A DNA stretch of 64,000 nt from Pseudomonas brassicacearum subsp. neoaurantiaca. GTDB lineage: Bacteria; Pseudomonadota; Gammaproteobacteria; Pseudomonadales; Pseudomonadaceae. The stretch lies in NCBI RefSeq assembly GCF_013608025.1, contig NZ_VDLV01000033.1, positions 186,001 through 250,000 of the forward strand, written 5' to 3'. The notes beneath the pieces were generated by a model. That model was not told where the DNA came from. It saw only the letters and a program-made list of their open reading frames with translations, and did not search any database. This document shows, in pieces, positions 16,463-25,240 of the stretch. Numbering within the stretch: position 1 is the stretch's first letter; every line of letters begins with the position of its first letter. The position numbers and the translations under genes were made by a program.

Positions 16463-17752
16463 TTATTGCTCGGCAGGCTTGCTCTGCCGCTTGTTGATCT
16501 CATCGATCAATCGCTTGGCCAGGGCCGGGTAGTTTTCGTCGAAGTGGTGGCCGCCCGGCAGTTTGATCGCCTCACCCACGGCGGTCTTGTCGGTGCAGCC
16601 ACTTTCGTCGGCTTCTTCACCGCCATAGATGCACACCACTTTCTCGGCGGGCAGCTTGGCCATTTCCGGTCCGGTGGCGGCTTCGGTGCCAGCGTTGCCG
16701 AGCCAGCCTTCAACTTCGATCTCGAAGCTGCCGGTGCGGGCGAAGGCGAGCAGGATAATTGCATCGACCCGTTGCTGTTCGGTGGCTGGCAGGCGATTGT
16801 AAATCGCCGGCAGCACATCGGCGCCGAAGGAGTAGCCGGTCAGGATGAAGCGCTTGGTGCCCCAGATCTGCCGGTAGTGCTGCATCAGTTCGGTCAGGTC
16901 GGCCGCGCTTTGTTCGGGGCTCTTGTGCTGCCAGTAGTAGCGCAGGGTGTCGATGCCGACCACCGGATAACCGATCTTGGCCATTTCATCGGCCACGTCG
17001 CGGTCCAGGTCGCGCCAGCCGCCGTCACCGGAAAGGAACAGCGTCACGGTATCGCGCGTTTGGCTGGCAGGTACTTCCACCACCGGGATGCTCAAGCCAC
17101 CCTTGCCCTTTTCCGTACCGACCAGAATCTTGCGCAACTCGTTGTTCAGCACCTGCGGCAGGTTGATGTCGTAGTCGCTGATGCTGGTTTCGGCGTTGTG
17201 CTGGTCCCGCACGAAACCGGCGCTGGTGTCGTCGGGGTTGTCGTTCCAAGCCACCAGCCAGCGACCGTGGGCGGCGCTTTTTGGCAGCAGGTGCGTGCAG
17301 CCAGGTTTTTCCAGGGCCAGGTCCACCGAAACAGCCTGGGCCTTGTCGTCCTTCTGTTCCGCCAACCAACGCCAGGCCAGCACGGCGCCAGGGCCGATGC
17401 CGCTGACCAGCGTGGCCGGCCCATGAAGCTGTCTCAGGCCGGCCTGCAAGGCGCGGCCTTGCAACATGCAGTCCTTGGGCAGGATCACCTGGACGATCTC
17501 TGCCGAACCGCTGCGGCTGAGGGTCGTCAGTTGGGTGTCGCTGAGCTTCTGGTCTTCATTGACCGTCACCAGCACATGGGCGCGCGACTTGGTGCCAGGA
17601 ATGACTCGGGTCATCGCCACGCCGTCGGCGGGCTCCAATTGCTCCAGGGTCGGTTGCGGGGCAGGGCGGTTCCAGTACCAGTAACCGCCACCAAGAATCA
17701 CCGCCAGCACCAGCACGCTGGTTACCAGGTATCGCCAAAACCGTTGCGTCAT
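16463..17752 (-). CDS. acvB: AcvB/VirJ-family aminoacyl-phosphatidylglycerol hydrolase
   Basis: A 429-residue periplasmic alpha/beta hydrolase with an N-terminal membrane anchor or signal (about residues 8-27). The VirJ domain occupies the C-terminal half: FLSGDGGWRDLD is the oxyanion region and GYSFGAD holds the nucleophilic Ser; a His in GGHHFDEN probably completes the triad. AcvB and P. aeruginosa PA0919 remove the amino acid from lysyl- or alanyl-phosphatidylglycerol, undoing MprF. Its ATG overlaps the mprF stop (TGATG), so translation is probably coupled. A structurally similar repeat in the N-terminal half is usual for AcvB. Confidence 0.88.
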   Translation of the reverse strand: MTQRFWRYLVTSVLVLAVILGGGYWYWNRPAPQPTLEQLEPADGVAMTRVIPGTKSRAHVLVTVNEDQKLSDTQLTTLSRSGSAEIVQVILPKDCMLQGRALQAGLRQLHGPATLVSGIGPGAVLAWRWLAEQKDDKAQAVSVDLALEKPGCTHLLPKSAAHGRWLVAWNDNPDDTSAGFVRDQHNAETSISDYDINLPQVLNNELRKILVGTEKGKGGLSIPVVEVPASQTRDTVTLFLSGDGGWRDLDRDVADEMAKIGYPVVGIDTLRYYWQHKSPEQSAADLTELMQHYRQIWGTKRFILTGYSFGADVLPAIYNRLPATEQQRVDAIILLAFARTGSFEIEVEGWLGNAGTEAATGPEMAKLPAEKVVCIYGGEEADESGCTDKTAVGEAIKLPGGHHFDENYPALAKRLIDEINKRQSKPAEQ

Positions 17753-20397
17753 CAGCGTTTCACCAATCCAGTCAGGCCGCCTGCAATCAGGGCGGCGGTA
17801 TCGGCCAGCGCGACCAGCGGATCGAGTCCGGCGGGCACGGCCATGTAACGAGGTTCCCAGTCAGGCTGGAATTTGTCTTTGAAGCGGCGCAGTCCCTGGA
17901 AATTGTAGAGCTGCTCGCCACGGCGAAACACCATCGAACCCAGGCGTTGGGTCAGCGGTGCGCCACGACGCGGTTGCAGGCCCGAGAGCGGGACCATGCC
18001 GAGGCTGAAGCGGGCGTAGTCATGGTTTTTATAATGCTGTATCAGGCCGACCATCATGAATTCCATGGTCAGTTTCGGCGCTTCGGGGTGAGCGCGCATC
18101 AAGTCGAGGCTGGCCAGTTCATGGCTGTGGGTTTCCAGCAGGTTGGCGAACGCGACGGGCTTGCCCTCGAAACGAATCACCGCGATGCGGAAATGCTTGA
18201 GGTAGTCGTCGCTGAAGCGGCCCAGGGAAAACCCTTTTTCCCGTACGTTCTTGCCGGTCAGCCAGGCATCGGAAATGACCTTGAGCTCATCCATCGGCGC
18301 CTGCCCCGGCTCGTGGATCTCCAGCGACAGGCCATCCCGGGTGCCGCGGTTCCAGGTGTAACGCAGGTCCTTCATCTCCTTGCCCTTGGCCTCGAGGTCG
18401 AAACGCTTGAGGTTGACCCGCGCTTCTTCACCCAGCTTGATCGCGGTCAGGCCGATGTCCATGTAGTACGGCAGGTTTTCGGCTCGCACCTGATAGAACA
18501 CCGGGCGGGCATGGTGGATGTCACAAAGATCGCGGAACTGCCAGATCATTTCCGCCCGTTGCTGGGTCGGTCCGATCGGATCATACAGTGCCACCAGGCT
18601 GCGGCCACGACGCGCGTACATCAGGAACGCTTCGTCGTTAGGGTGAAACAGCAGTGCTTTGTCACCGGTCAGCGCCAACCCGCCGTCCGGTTGCGAGGAC
18701 GCCATGAGGATGGTCTTGGCACGCTCGAGCTCTTCCGCCGTGGGTTGATGGATCACGGGCCGCGCCGTGCGCAGCAGCCAAGTCAGGGAAACCACTACCA
18801 GCAGGACGGCGGCGCCCAACAACGAGCGCAGGCCTCGGGGGGCGTCGGCATCGAGGGTGAACTGCCACCACAGTTGGTGGCTGTAGGGCACGTCCTGATA
18901 GGCAAACAGCAGCAGCCAGATCGATGCGCCCAGCACGCAAAGGCTGGCAATAAGGAACAAAGGCGAAAACGGCAGTTCGGTCAGGCGACTCGGGCGATAG
19001 AAAGAGCGCCGGAACACCGCCAGCAAGGCCGCGGTCAGGGTCAGCAGCGTGGCTTCTTCCCAGTCAAAGCCCTTGAGCAGCGAGAGCAGGGCGCCCACCA
19101 GCAGCAAAACGGTGGTCAGCATCCAGGCGGCGGACAAGCGTCGGCGCAGGCCTTGGGCCAGCAACAGGCAGAGCACGCCCACCAGGCTCGCGCCAAAGTG
19201 CGAGGCGTCCACCAGTCGATGAGGAATCAGGAAGCCGATGTGCTCCAGGCGTGTGTCGATCTCGGGCGTTACTCCGGAAAACAGCAGCACCACGCCAGAC
19301 AGGAAGACCAGTACGGCCAGGATCGGCGCGGCAAAACCTGACGCCGCCCGCAGGGTCTGGCGCGTCTGGAACAGCCGTTGCGCCTCGTTGATCAGCAGCA
19401 GCACGCAAGCCACCAGCATCGGCAGCAGCACGTAGATCAAGCGATACAGCAACAGGGCGGCGGCAAGCGGTGCGGCGCCCAGCTTATCGGCAAACGCGGC
19501 CAGCAGGATCGCTTCGAATACTCCGACGCCACCCGGCACATGGCTGAGTACCCCGGCGGCCAGCGCGAGCAGATACACCAGCAGGAACGGACCAAACGGT
19601 GGCGCTTCCGGCAACAGTAGGTAAAGCACTGTGGCGGCTGCGGCGACATCCAGCGCCGTAATGACCAGTTGCAGGAATGTCAGGCGCCGGCCCGGCAGGC
19701 GCAGCGTACGGCGACCGGCCTTGACGAGCAGGCTGTCCCGGTAGGGTTGCTCGGGCAACCGACGACGATAGATGCCAACGGCCAGCACGCTGGTGAGCAA
19801 CAGAACCGCCACGGCGATCGACCCCAACAAGACTGCGGGAAGGTGCAATGCAGCAGACGCGGCGGGTAGGTTGCTCAAAGTTGCCAGCGCGGCCAAGGGG
19901 GGCAACGCGCAGCCCAGGGACAGGCTGGCGAATAAGGTCATATGGGCGACGTCGGCGGCCCCCAGGCCGTGACGTGCGTACAGGCGATAGCGAACCGAGC
20001 CGCCCGACAACAATGAGAGACCGATGGCGTTGCCGATGGCAAACGCAGTGAAACCGCCGAGGACCATGGTTTGAGGCGGCAGCGTTACGCCCGCATAGCG
20101 GGTGGCGGACCATTCATAACCCAGCAGAATCACGAAGCCGGCGACAGTGGCGGCAACAGCACCGAGTAGCGCCGGCCTCGGCACGTCCAGGATCGAGTCA
20201 TGCAATGCGTAAAGATCGAGCTCGCTCAGGAGGTGGCGACAGGCGATCAACGCGATCGCAAACAGCAGCAGCGTGATGGCGAGACCGATAGGTTGGCGGT
20301 ACTGGCTGATCCGGTCCAGCCAACGCAGTTGCCCGGCTTTGATCGGTTGTGTCGCAGTAACGGGGTCTTGCGGGTCAGACGAGTGGGCGCGCATCAA
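17752..20397 (-). CDS. mprF: Aminoacyl-phosphatidylglycerol synthase/flippase MprF
   Basis: An 881-residue bifunctional membrane protein. Residues 25-540 hold about 14 transmembrane helices (flippase); the C-terminal soluble DUF2156 domain (about 560-870) moves Ala or Lys from aminoacyl-tRNA onto phosphatidylglycerol, lowering surface charge and giving tolerance to acid and cationic peptides. Motifs include NDEAFLMYARRGRSLVALYD and GKNVREKGFSLGRF. Residue pattern alone does not tell Ala- from Lys-specificity; Pseudomonas enzymes studied make Ala-PG. It forms a two-gene operon with acvB, synthesis upstream and hydrolysis downstream. Confidence 0.95.
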   Translation of the reverse strand: MMRAHSSDPQDPVTATQPIKAGQLRWLDRISQYRQPIGLAITLLLFAIALIACRHLLSELDLYALHDSILDVPRPALLGAVAATVAGFVILLGYEWSATRYAGVTLPPQTMVLGGFTAFAIGNAIGLSLLSGGSVRYRLYARHGLGAADVAHMTLFASLSLGCALPPLAALATLSNLPAASAALHLPAVLLGSIAVAVLLLTSVLAVGIYRRRLPEQPYRDSLLVKAGRRTLRLPGRRLTFLQLVITALDVAAAATVLYLLLPEAPPFGPFLLVYLLALAAGVLSHVPGGVGVFEAILLAAFADKLGAAPLAAALLLYRLIYVLLPMLVACVLLLINEAQRLFQTRQTLRAASGFAAPILAVLVFLSGVVLLFSGVTPEIDTRLEHIGFLIPHRLVDASHFGASLVGVLCLLLAQGLRRRLSAAWMLTTVLLLVGALLSLLKGFDWEEATLLTLTAALLAVFRRSFYRPSRLTELPFSPLFLIASLCVLGASIWLLLFAYQDVPYSHQLWWQFTLDADAPRGLRSLLGAAVLLVVVSLTWLLRTARPVIHQPTAEELERAKTILMASSQPDGGLALTGDKALLFHPNDEAFLMYARRGRSLVALYDPIGPTQQRAEMIWQFRDLCDIHHARPVFYQVRAENLPYYMDIGLTAIKLGEEARVNLKRFDLEAKGKEMKDLRYTWNRGTRDGLSLEIHEPGQAPMDELKVISDAWLTGKNVREKGFSLGRFSDDYLKHFRIAVIRFEGKPVAFANLLETHSHELASLDLMRAHPEAPKLTMEFMMVGLIQHYKNHDYARFSLGMVPLSGLQPRRGAPLTQRLGSMVFRRGEQLYNFQGLRRFKDKFQPDWEPRYMAVPAGLDPLVALADTAALIAGGLTGLVKR

Positions 20398-20506
20398 TCA
20401 CCTCTTGAGCTATGCGCGACAGGATGGGGGTATCCAGCCAAGTTACCAATCCCTGCGGCGGAAAATAATTACAAAATATTTGTAATGCAGCTTTTTCGAT
20501 AGACAC

Positions 20507-20535
20507 AAAAAAGGCCACTCTTTCGAGCAGCCTTT
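20507..20535 (-). terminator. Terminator of tRNA-fMet copy 1
   Basis: Minus strand: GGCTGCTC, GAAA loop, GAGTGGCC, then six T. It is nearly identical to the terminator of copy 2; the one stem difference keeps pairing through a wobble. Confidence 0.88.
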
Positions 20536-20544
20536 CTTGATATT

Positions 20545-20621
<77 letters not shown>

Positions 20622-20634
20622 TCTGTGTGGCGGC

Positions 20635-20662
20635 ATTCTACAGGCGAACGCCAGAGTGTCAA
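20635..20662 (-). promoter_or_regulatory. Sigma-70 promoter of tRNA-fMet copy 1
   Basis: On the minus strand TTGACA, 16 bp, TAGAAT, ending 13 bp before the tRNA 5' end. The -35 is perfect consensus. Confidence 0.88.
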
Positions 20663-20802
20663 CCGTTAATAAGGCAAAGGGGCAAATAAACGGTCGGTTC
20701 GCCTAAATACGCGAAAACAAAAAGAAAATTGTCCTACAACTCCACGGCGCGTGGCGGCGATGGGCCGCGAGCTCCATCGGTTGGTGTAAAACTGGCGCGC
20801 AC

Positions 20803-20831
20803 AAAAAAGGCCACTCTTTCGAGTAGCCTTT
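20803..20831 (-). terminator. Terminator of tRNA-fMet copy 2
   Basis: Minus strand: GGCTACTC, GAAA loop, GAGTGGCC with an 8-bp stem, then a run of six T. Confidence 0.88.
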
Positions 20832-20840
20832 CTTGATGTT

Positions 20841-20917
<77 letters not shown>

Positions 20918-20930
20918 TCTGTGTGGCGGC

Positions 20931-20958
20931 ATTCTACAGAGGATTGGCTGGCTGTCAA
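20931..20958 (-). promoter_or_regulatory. Sigma-70 promoter of tRNA-fMet copy 2
   Basis: TTGACA, 16 bp, TAGAAT on the minus strand, with the same spacing and distance to the tRNA as in copy 1 but a different spacer sequence. Confidence 0.88.
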
Positions 20959-21133
20959 CCTCTTATCCGGAAAAACCTGTTCCGCTTCAAGCGGTTAGCC
21001 TTCAGAAATACAAGATGGCAGGGCTGTGACGCAGGCCTGGCAAGGGTTTCTGCTCTATCGCCAGGTTGGTTGCGATTAAGTAAATGTATATATGTAGGCA
21101 TTTTCGAGTTCCGTTGAAGGATCTTTCAAACTA

Positions 21134-21149
21134 CTGGTGCTATATACAG
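21134..21149 (+). promoter_or_regulatory. LexA (SOS) box of dinB
   Basis: CTGGTGCTATATACAG matches CTG-N10-CAG with the AT-rich centre of LexA sites. It ends 50 bp before the dinB start. Confidence 0.87.
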
Positions 21150-21199
21150 GTTCGAGTGAGATACTGGCGCTCCGATTCGTCCCATGTGCCGCTTCTTTT

Positions 21200-22261
21200 A
21201 TGACGCAACGCAAAATCATCCACGTCGACTGCGACTGCTTCTACGCCGCTATCGAAATGCGCGATGATCCGCGGCTGGCCGGCAAGCCCCTGGCGGTTGG
21301 CGGTTCGGCGGACCGGCGAGGGGTGATCGCGACTTGCAACTACGAAGCGCGGGCCTACGGCGTGCGTTCGGCCATGTCTTCCGGTCATGCCCTGAAACTC
21401 TGTCCTGACCTGACCATCGTCAAGCCGAGGATGGAGGCGTACCGGGAAGCATCGAAGGAAATCCACACAATCTTCAGCGATTACACCGATCTGATCGAGC
21501 CGCTGTCCCTGGACGAGGCTTACCTGGACGTTTCCACCAGCGCGCATTTTGGCGGCAGCGCCACGCGTATCGCCCAAGACATCCGTCGACGTGTGTCCAA
21601 CCAACTGCACATCACCGTCTCCGCAGGCGTCGCGCCGAACAAATTTCTCGCGAAGATCGCCAGCGACTGGAAGAAACCCAACGGTTTGTTCGTCATTACC
21701 CCTGACCAGGTGGAGGATTTCGTCTCGGCGCTACCAGTGAGCAAGCTCCACGGCGTTGGGAAGGTCACCGCCGATAAGCTGAACAGGCTAGGTATCGTTG
21801 ATTGCCAGCATCTGCGCCAGTGGGAAAAGTTGGCGTTGGTGCGCGAATTCGGCAGTTTCGGCGAGCGACTCTGGAGTCTTGCCCGTGGGATCGACGAGCG
21901 CCTGGTGCAGAACGACAGCCGGCGACAGTCCATAAGCGTGGAAAATACCTACGACGTTGACCTGCCTGACTTGAAAAGCTGTCTCGACAAACTGCCGGAG
22001 TTGATGCAGACCCTTAGCGGGCGCATGGCGCGGATCGACAGCAGTTACCGGCCGGGCAAGCCGTTCGTGAAGGTGAAATTCCACGATTTCACCCAGACCA
22101 CCCTGGAACAGGCCGGGGCAGGGCGGGACCTGGGGAGTTATCAGCTGCTATTGACCCAGGCATTCAACCGGGGCGGCAAGCCGGTACGGTTATTGGGGAT
22201 TGGGGTACGGTTGGAAGATTTGCGGGGCGGGTATGAGCAGTTGGAGTTGTTCGAGCGTTGA
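21200..22261 (+). CDS. dinB: DNA polymerase IV
   Basis: A 353-residue Y-family translesion polymerase. Catalytic acids are D10 (IIHVDCDCFYAAIE) and D105/E106 (LSLDEAYLD); helix-hairpin-helix residues GVGKVTADKLNRLGI follow, and the little-finger domain ends in QLELF, the beta-clamp binding peptide, four residues from the C-terminus. I start at ATG 21200, where homology begins, not at the 21137 codon inside the LexA box. The upstream LexA box places it in the SOS regulon. Confidence 0.96.
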   Translation: MTQRKIIHVDCDCFYAAIEMRDDPRLAGKPLAVGGSADRRGVIATCNYEARAYGVRSAMSSGHALKLCPDLTIVKPRMEAYREASKEIHTIFSDYTDLIEPLSLDEAYLDVSTSAHFGGSATRIAQDIRRRVSNQLHITVSAGVAPNKFLAKIASDWKKPNGLFVITPDQVEDFVSALPVSKLHGVGKVTADKLNRLGIVDCQHLRQWEKLALVREFGSFGERLWSLARGIDERLVQNDSRRQSISVENTYDVDLPDLKSCLDKLPELMQTLSGRMARIDSSYRPGKPFVKVKFHDFTQTTLEQAGAGRDLGSYQLLLTQAFNRGGKPVRLLGIGVRLEDLRGGYEQLELFER

Positions 22262-22269
22262 GCGCTCGT

Positions 22270-22392
22270 TGTGGCGAGGGGATTTAGCGAAACGTCGCAC
22301 CGCCCCGCTGGCCGCGTAGCGGCCCCTTGCAGTGTGTCAGGCAAAATCAAGGGGGGCGCTACGCGCCCCAACGGGGATAAATCCCCTCGCCA
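22270..22392. repeat. REPIN, class C (degenerate left arm)
   Basis: TGTGGCGAGGGGATTTAGC on the left and GGGGATAAATCCCCTCGCCA on the right border about 85 bp that contains further inverted repeats (GGCCGCTACG-like). Same class as the solo palindrome at 62532. Confidence 0.82.
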
Positions 22393-22410
22393 GAGGGGAG
22401 TATCCAGGAG

Positions 22411-23364
22411 TCAGTTGGCGCCAGGATCCGCCACCAACCGCCCGCCATCCTTGGTCAACGCTTTCATGAACTCGGTTTGCAGCTCCGGATCGTTGCGGGT
22501 CAGTTCGATCAGGCTTTGTTCGAGCTCGCTGGCTTCTTCTTCAAGTCCCAGCTCCGACAGGCGTTTGACCCGATGAACCCACTGGCTCACTTCGTCGTCT
22601 TCCAAATCGTCGTAGATCAGCCCATGGGCTTCCACCAGCTTGCTGCGCAGCGTGCTGCTGATGCTCAGGGATGAGTCGGTGTGCACCTCGTCCTGGGCGT
22701 CGGTCACGCTGATCTGCAATTTCCCGAATTGGCTCAGGTCGTGCTCGGCGAAGGGGCTTTCCAGCAGGTTCAAGCGCAACACGCCGTTACGGTCGGTGGT
22801 CATTTCGAAAGTCTGGCGAGCGGCTTTCACTTCCACCGGGCGCTCGCTCCAGGGCAGGCTCGAGTGTTCCGTGCGCTTGTCACGCTGGACTTCGTCGATA
22901 CCGGCCAGGTTCTGTTGCGCCCGGCCGTTGGAAGGTACGTTCATGAACGGGTTCAGCCCGGCGAAACCGTAGCTGATCCAGTCGCGCGTCGCGGAATCCG
23001 GGAGGCTGCCCAAGGCGAACACGTTGACCACGTTCGCGCCGACGCCGGCGACCACCGCCACCGCGCCCAGCGGGATCTCGTAGATCTCCCGCCAAGGCTG
23101 GTAGGGCGTGTAGCGATCATAGTGCCGGGTAACTTCGAATTCGGTGACTTCGAAAGTCTTCTGCTCATTGATCCGGACTCGACGCTGCGGCAGATCGAGC
23201 ACCTTGGGTTCGCCCACATCGATCTGCAGGCTGTGGTCGAGCAGCTTGCGCTCGATCCGTTCTTCGTGCTCGTTGCGTTGCGACATCTGGTTGGCGCAGC
23301 CGCTGACCAGCAGGGCGCCGCACAGTGCGGCGCCCCCGAGGCCTAAGGTGTTTCGCTTGAACAT
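22411..23364 (-). CDS. Lipoprotein of unknown function
   Basis: A 317-residue protein with signal peptide and lipobox (LVSGC, Cys23). The mature part has no motif I recognise: a charged N-terminal segment, a hydrophobic segment near residues 95-120 (GAVAVVAGVGANVVNVFALG) and an acidic helical C-terminus (ELGLEEEASELEQSLIELT). It lies 17 bp after proS on the same strand, the conserved position of a hypothetical lipoprotein beside proS in Pseudomonas, so the two are probably co-transcribed. Confidence 0.75.
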   Translation of the reverse strand: MFKRNTLGLGGAALCGALLVSGCANQMSQRNEHEERIERKLLDHSLQIDVGEPKVLDLPQRRVRINEQKTFEVTEFEVTRHYDRYTPYQPWREIYEIPLGAVAVVAGVGANVVNVFALGSLPDSATRDWISYGFAGLNPFMNVPSNGRAQQNLAGIDEVQRDKRTEHSSLPWSERPVEVKAARQTFEMTTDRNGVLRLNLLESPFAEHDLSQFGKLQISVTDAQDEVHTDSSLSISSTLRSKLVEAHGLIYDDLEDDEVSQWVHRVKRLSELGLEEEASELEQSLIELTRNDPELQTEFMKALTKDGGRLVADPGAN

Positions 23365-23381
23365 GACGTCTCTATCTGGTC

Positions 23382-25097
23382 TCAGCGGCGGATACGGGCC
23401 TGGAGGAAGGACAGCACGTCGGCGACCGGCAGCGCTTGCGGCTCGGCCTCGGTACGGCTCTTGTATTCCAGGTTGCCTTCGGCCAGGCCACGGTCACTGA
23501 CCACGATCCGGTGCGGGATACCGATCAGCTCCATGTCGGCGAACTTGATGCCGGGGCTGGTTTTCTTGTCGCGATCGTCCAGCAGCACTTCGAAGCCGGC
23601 GGCCGTCAATTCGGCGTAGAGCTTGTCGGTGGCTTCGCGAACCTGTTCGGTTTCATAGCGCAGCGGCACCAGGGCGATCTGGAACGGCGCAAGTGTGTCG
23701 CTCCAGATGATCCCGTTCTCGTCGTTGTTCTGTTCGATGGCGGCGGCTACCACGCGGGATACGCCAATGCCGTAGCAGCCCATTTGCAGGGTGACTGGCT
23801 TGCCGTTCTCGCCCAGCACTTCGCATTTCATCGCCTTGCTGTACTTGTCGCCCAGCTGGAAGATGTGACCGACTTCGATGCCCCGCTTGATTTCCAGGGT
23901 GCCCTTGCCGTCCGGGCTTGGATCGCCGGCCACGACGTTGCGCAGGTCTGCGACGGTTGGGATCGGCAGGTCGCGCTCCCAGTTCACGCCGAAGTAGTGC
24001 TTGTCATCAATGTTCGCGCCAATGGCGAAGTCGCTCATCAACTCCACCGAGCGGTCGATGATGATCGGCAATGGCAGGTTTAACGGGCCGAGGGAACCGG
24101 CGCCGGCGCCGATGGCGTCGCGCAGCTCGGCATCGGTGGCCATGACCAGCGGGCTGGCGACGCCAGGCTGGTTGGCGGCCTTGATTTCATTCAGCTCATG
24201 GTCGCCACGGATGATCAGGGCAATCAGCTTGCCTTCTTCTTCCGCGCGCACGATCAGCGTCTTGATGGTGCGCTCGATGGGCAGGTTGTAGCCTTCCACC
24301 AACTGGGCGATGGTCTTGGTGTTCGGCGTGTCCACCAGGCGCAATTCTTCGGCCGGCGCGGCGCGGGAGGTTTCCCGTGGCACGGCTTCGGCTTTCTCGA
24401 TGTTCGCGGCGTAGTCGGAGCCGTTGCTGAAGACAATGTCGTCTTCGCCGGATTCGGCCAGGACATGGAATTCATGGGAGCCGGCACCGCCGATAGAGCC
24501 GTTGTCAGCTTCTACAGGGCGGAACTTCAGGCCCAGGCGGGTGAACACGTTGCAGTACGCCTGGTGCATGCGGTCGTAAGTGACCTGCAGCGAGGCCAGG
24601 TCGGCGTGGAACGAGTAGGAGTCCTTCATGATGAACTCGCGACCGCGCATCAGGCCGAAGCGCGGGCGGATCTCGTCGCGGAACTTGGTCTGGATCTGGT
24701 ACAGGTTGATCGGCAACTGCTTGTAGCTGCTCAACTCGTTGCGCATCAGGTCGGTGATCACTTCTTCGTGAGTCGGGCCTGCACAGAAGTCGCGACCGTG
24801 ACGGTCTTTGATGCGCAGCAGCTCGGGGCCGTATTCTTCCCAGCGCCCCGATTCCTGCCACAGTTCGGCCGGTTGGGTGCTCGGCATCAGAACTTCCAGA
24901 GAGCCGGCGGCGTCCATCTCTTCACGAACGATGGCTTCGACCTTACGCATCACCCGCAAGCCCATCGGCAGCCAGGTGTACAGGCCGGAGGCGAGTTTGC
25001 GGATCATGCCGGCACGCAACATCAGCTGATGGCTGATCACGACGGCGTCGGAAGGCGTTTCTTTCTGTGTGGCGAGCAAAAATTGACTGGTGCGCAT
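23382..25097 (-). CDS. proS: Prolyl-tRNA synthetase
   Basis: A 571-residue bacterial-type class II ProRS. It has the class II core (MLRAGMIRKLASGLYTWLPM; FRDEIRPRFGLMRGREFIMKD, motif 2; the region around LQMGCYGIGVSRVVAAAIEQ, motif 3), the inserted editing domain between motifs 2 and 3 that hydrolyses Ala-tRNAPro (about residues 230-400), and a C-terminal anticodon-binding domain. Complete and of normal length. The lipoprotein gene follows closely downstream. Confidence 0.98.
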   Translation of the reverse strand: MRTSQFLLATQKETPSDAVVISHQLMLRAGMIRKLASGLYTWLPMGLRVMRKVEAIVREEMDAAGSLEVLMPSTQPAELWQESGRWEEYGPELLRIKDRHGRDFCAGPTHEEVITDLMRNELSSYKQLPINLYQIQTKFRDEIRPRFGLMRGREFIMKDSYSFHADLASLQVTYDRMHQAYCNVFTRLGLKFRPVEADNGSIGGAGSHEFHVLAESGEDDIVFSNGSDYAANIEKAEAVPRETSRAAPAEELRLVDTPNTKTIAQLVEGYNLPIERTIKTLIVRAEEEGKLIALIIRGDHELNEIKAANQPGVASPLVMATDAELRDAIGAGAGSLGPLNLPLPIIIDRSVELMSDFAIGANIDDKHYFGVNWERDLPIPTVADLRNVVAGDPSPDGKGTLEIKRGIEVGHIFQLGDKYSKAMKCEVLGENGKPVTLQMGCYGIGVSRVVAAAIEQNNDENGIIWSDTLAPFQIALVPLRYETEQVREATDKLYAELTAAGFEVLLDDRDKKTSPGIKFADMELIGIPHRIVVSDRGLAEGNLEYKSRTEAEPQALPVADVLSFLQARIRR

Positions 25098-25192
25098 GGT
25101 TGGCCGTTGTCGGTTGCTGATGACGAGAAGTGACGCAGCATTGTACGGGCGAGATGCCCTGGCGTACAGGCGCGTGGCCTGTTGCCGGATCC

Positions 25193-25215
25193 AGGCGCCG
25201 GTTTCTTCGGCGCCT
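25193..25215. terminator. Hairpin downstream of ampG
   Basis: AGGCGCCG and CGGCGCCT form a perfect 8-bp stem with a 7-nt loop. There is no T-run on either side, so a terminator role is only possible. Confidence 0.4.
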
Positions 25216-25240
25216 GTTGAACTTTCCTACGACTTTTGGC

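Noticed and set aside
16445..17848. A 467-codon plus-strand frame; similar frames at 12899-14095, 17947-19341 and 58276-60051
   Set aside because: Each is antisense to a well-identified gene (acvB, rimO, mprF, FAD oxidoreductase) and carries no recognisable domain.
25193..25215. Strong terminator after ampG
   Set aside because: The stem is perfect but lacks a T-run on either side; kept only as a low-confidence hairpin.
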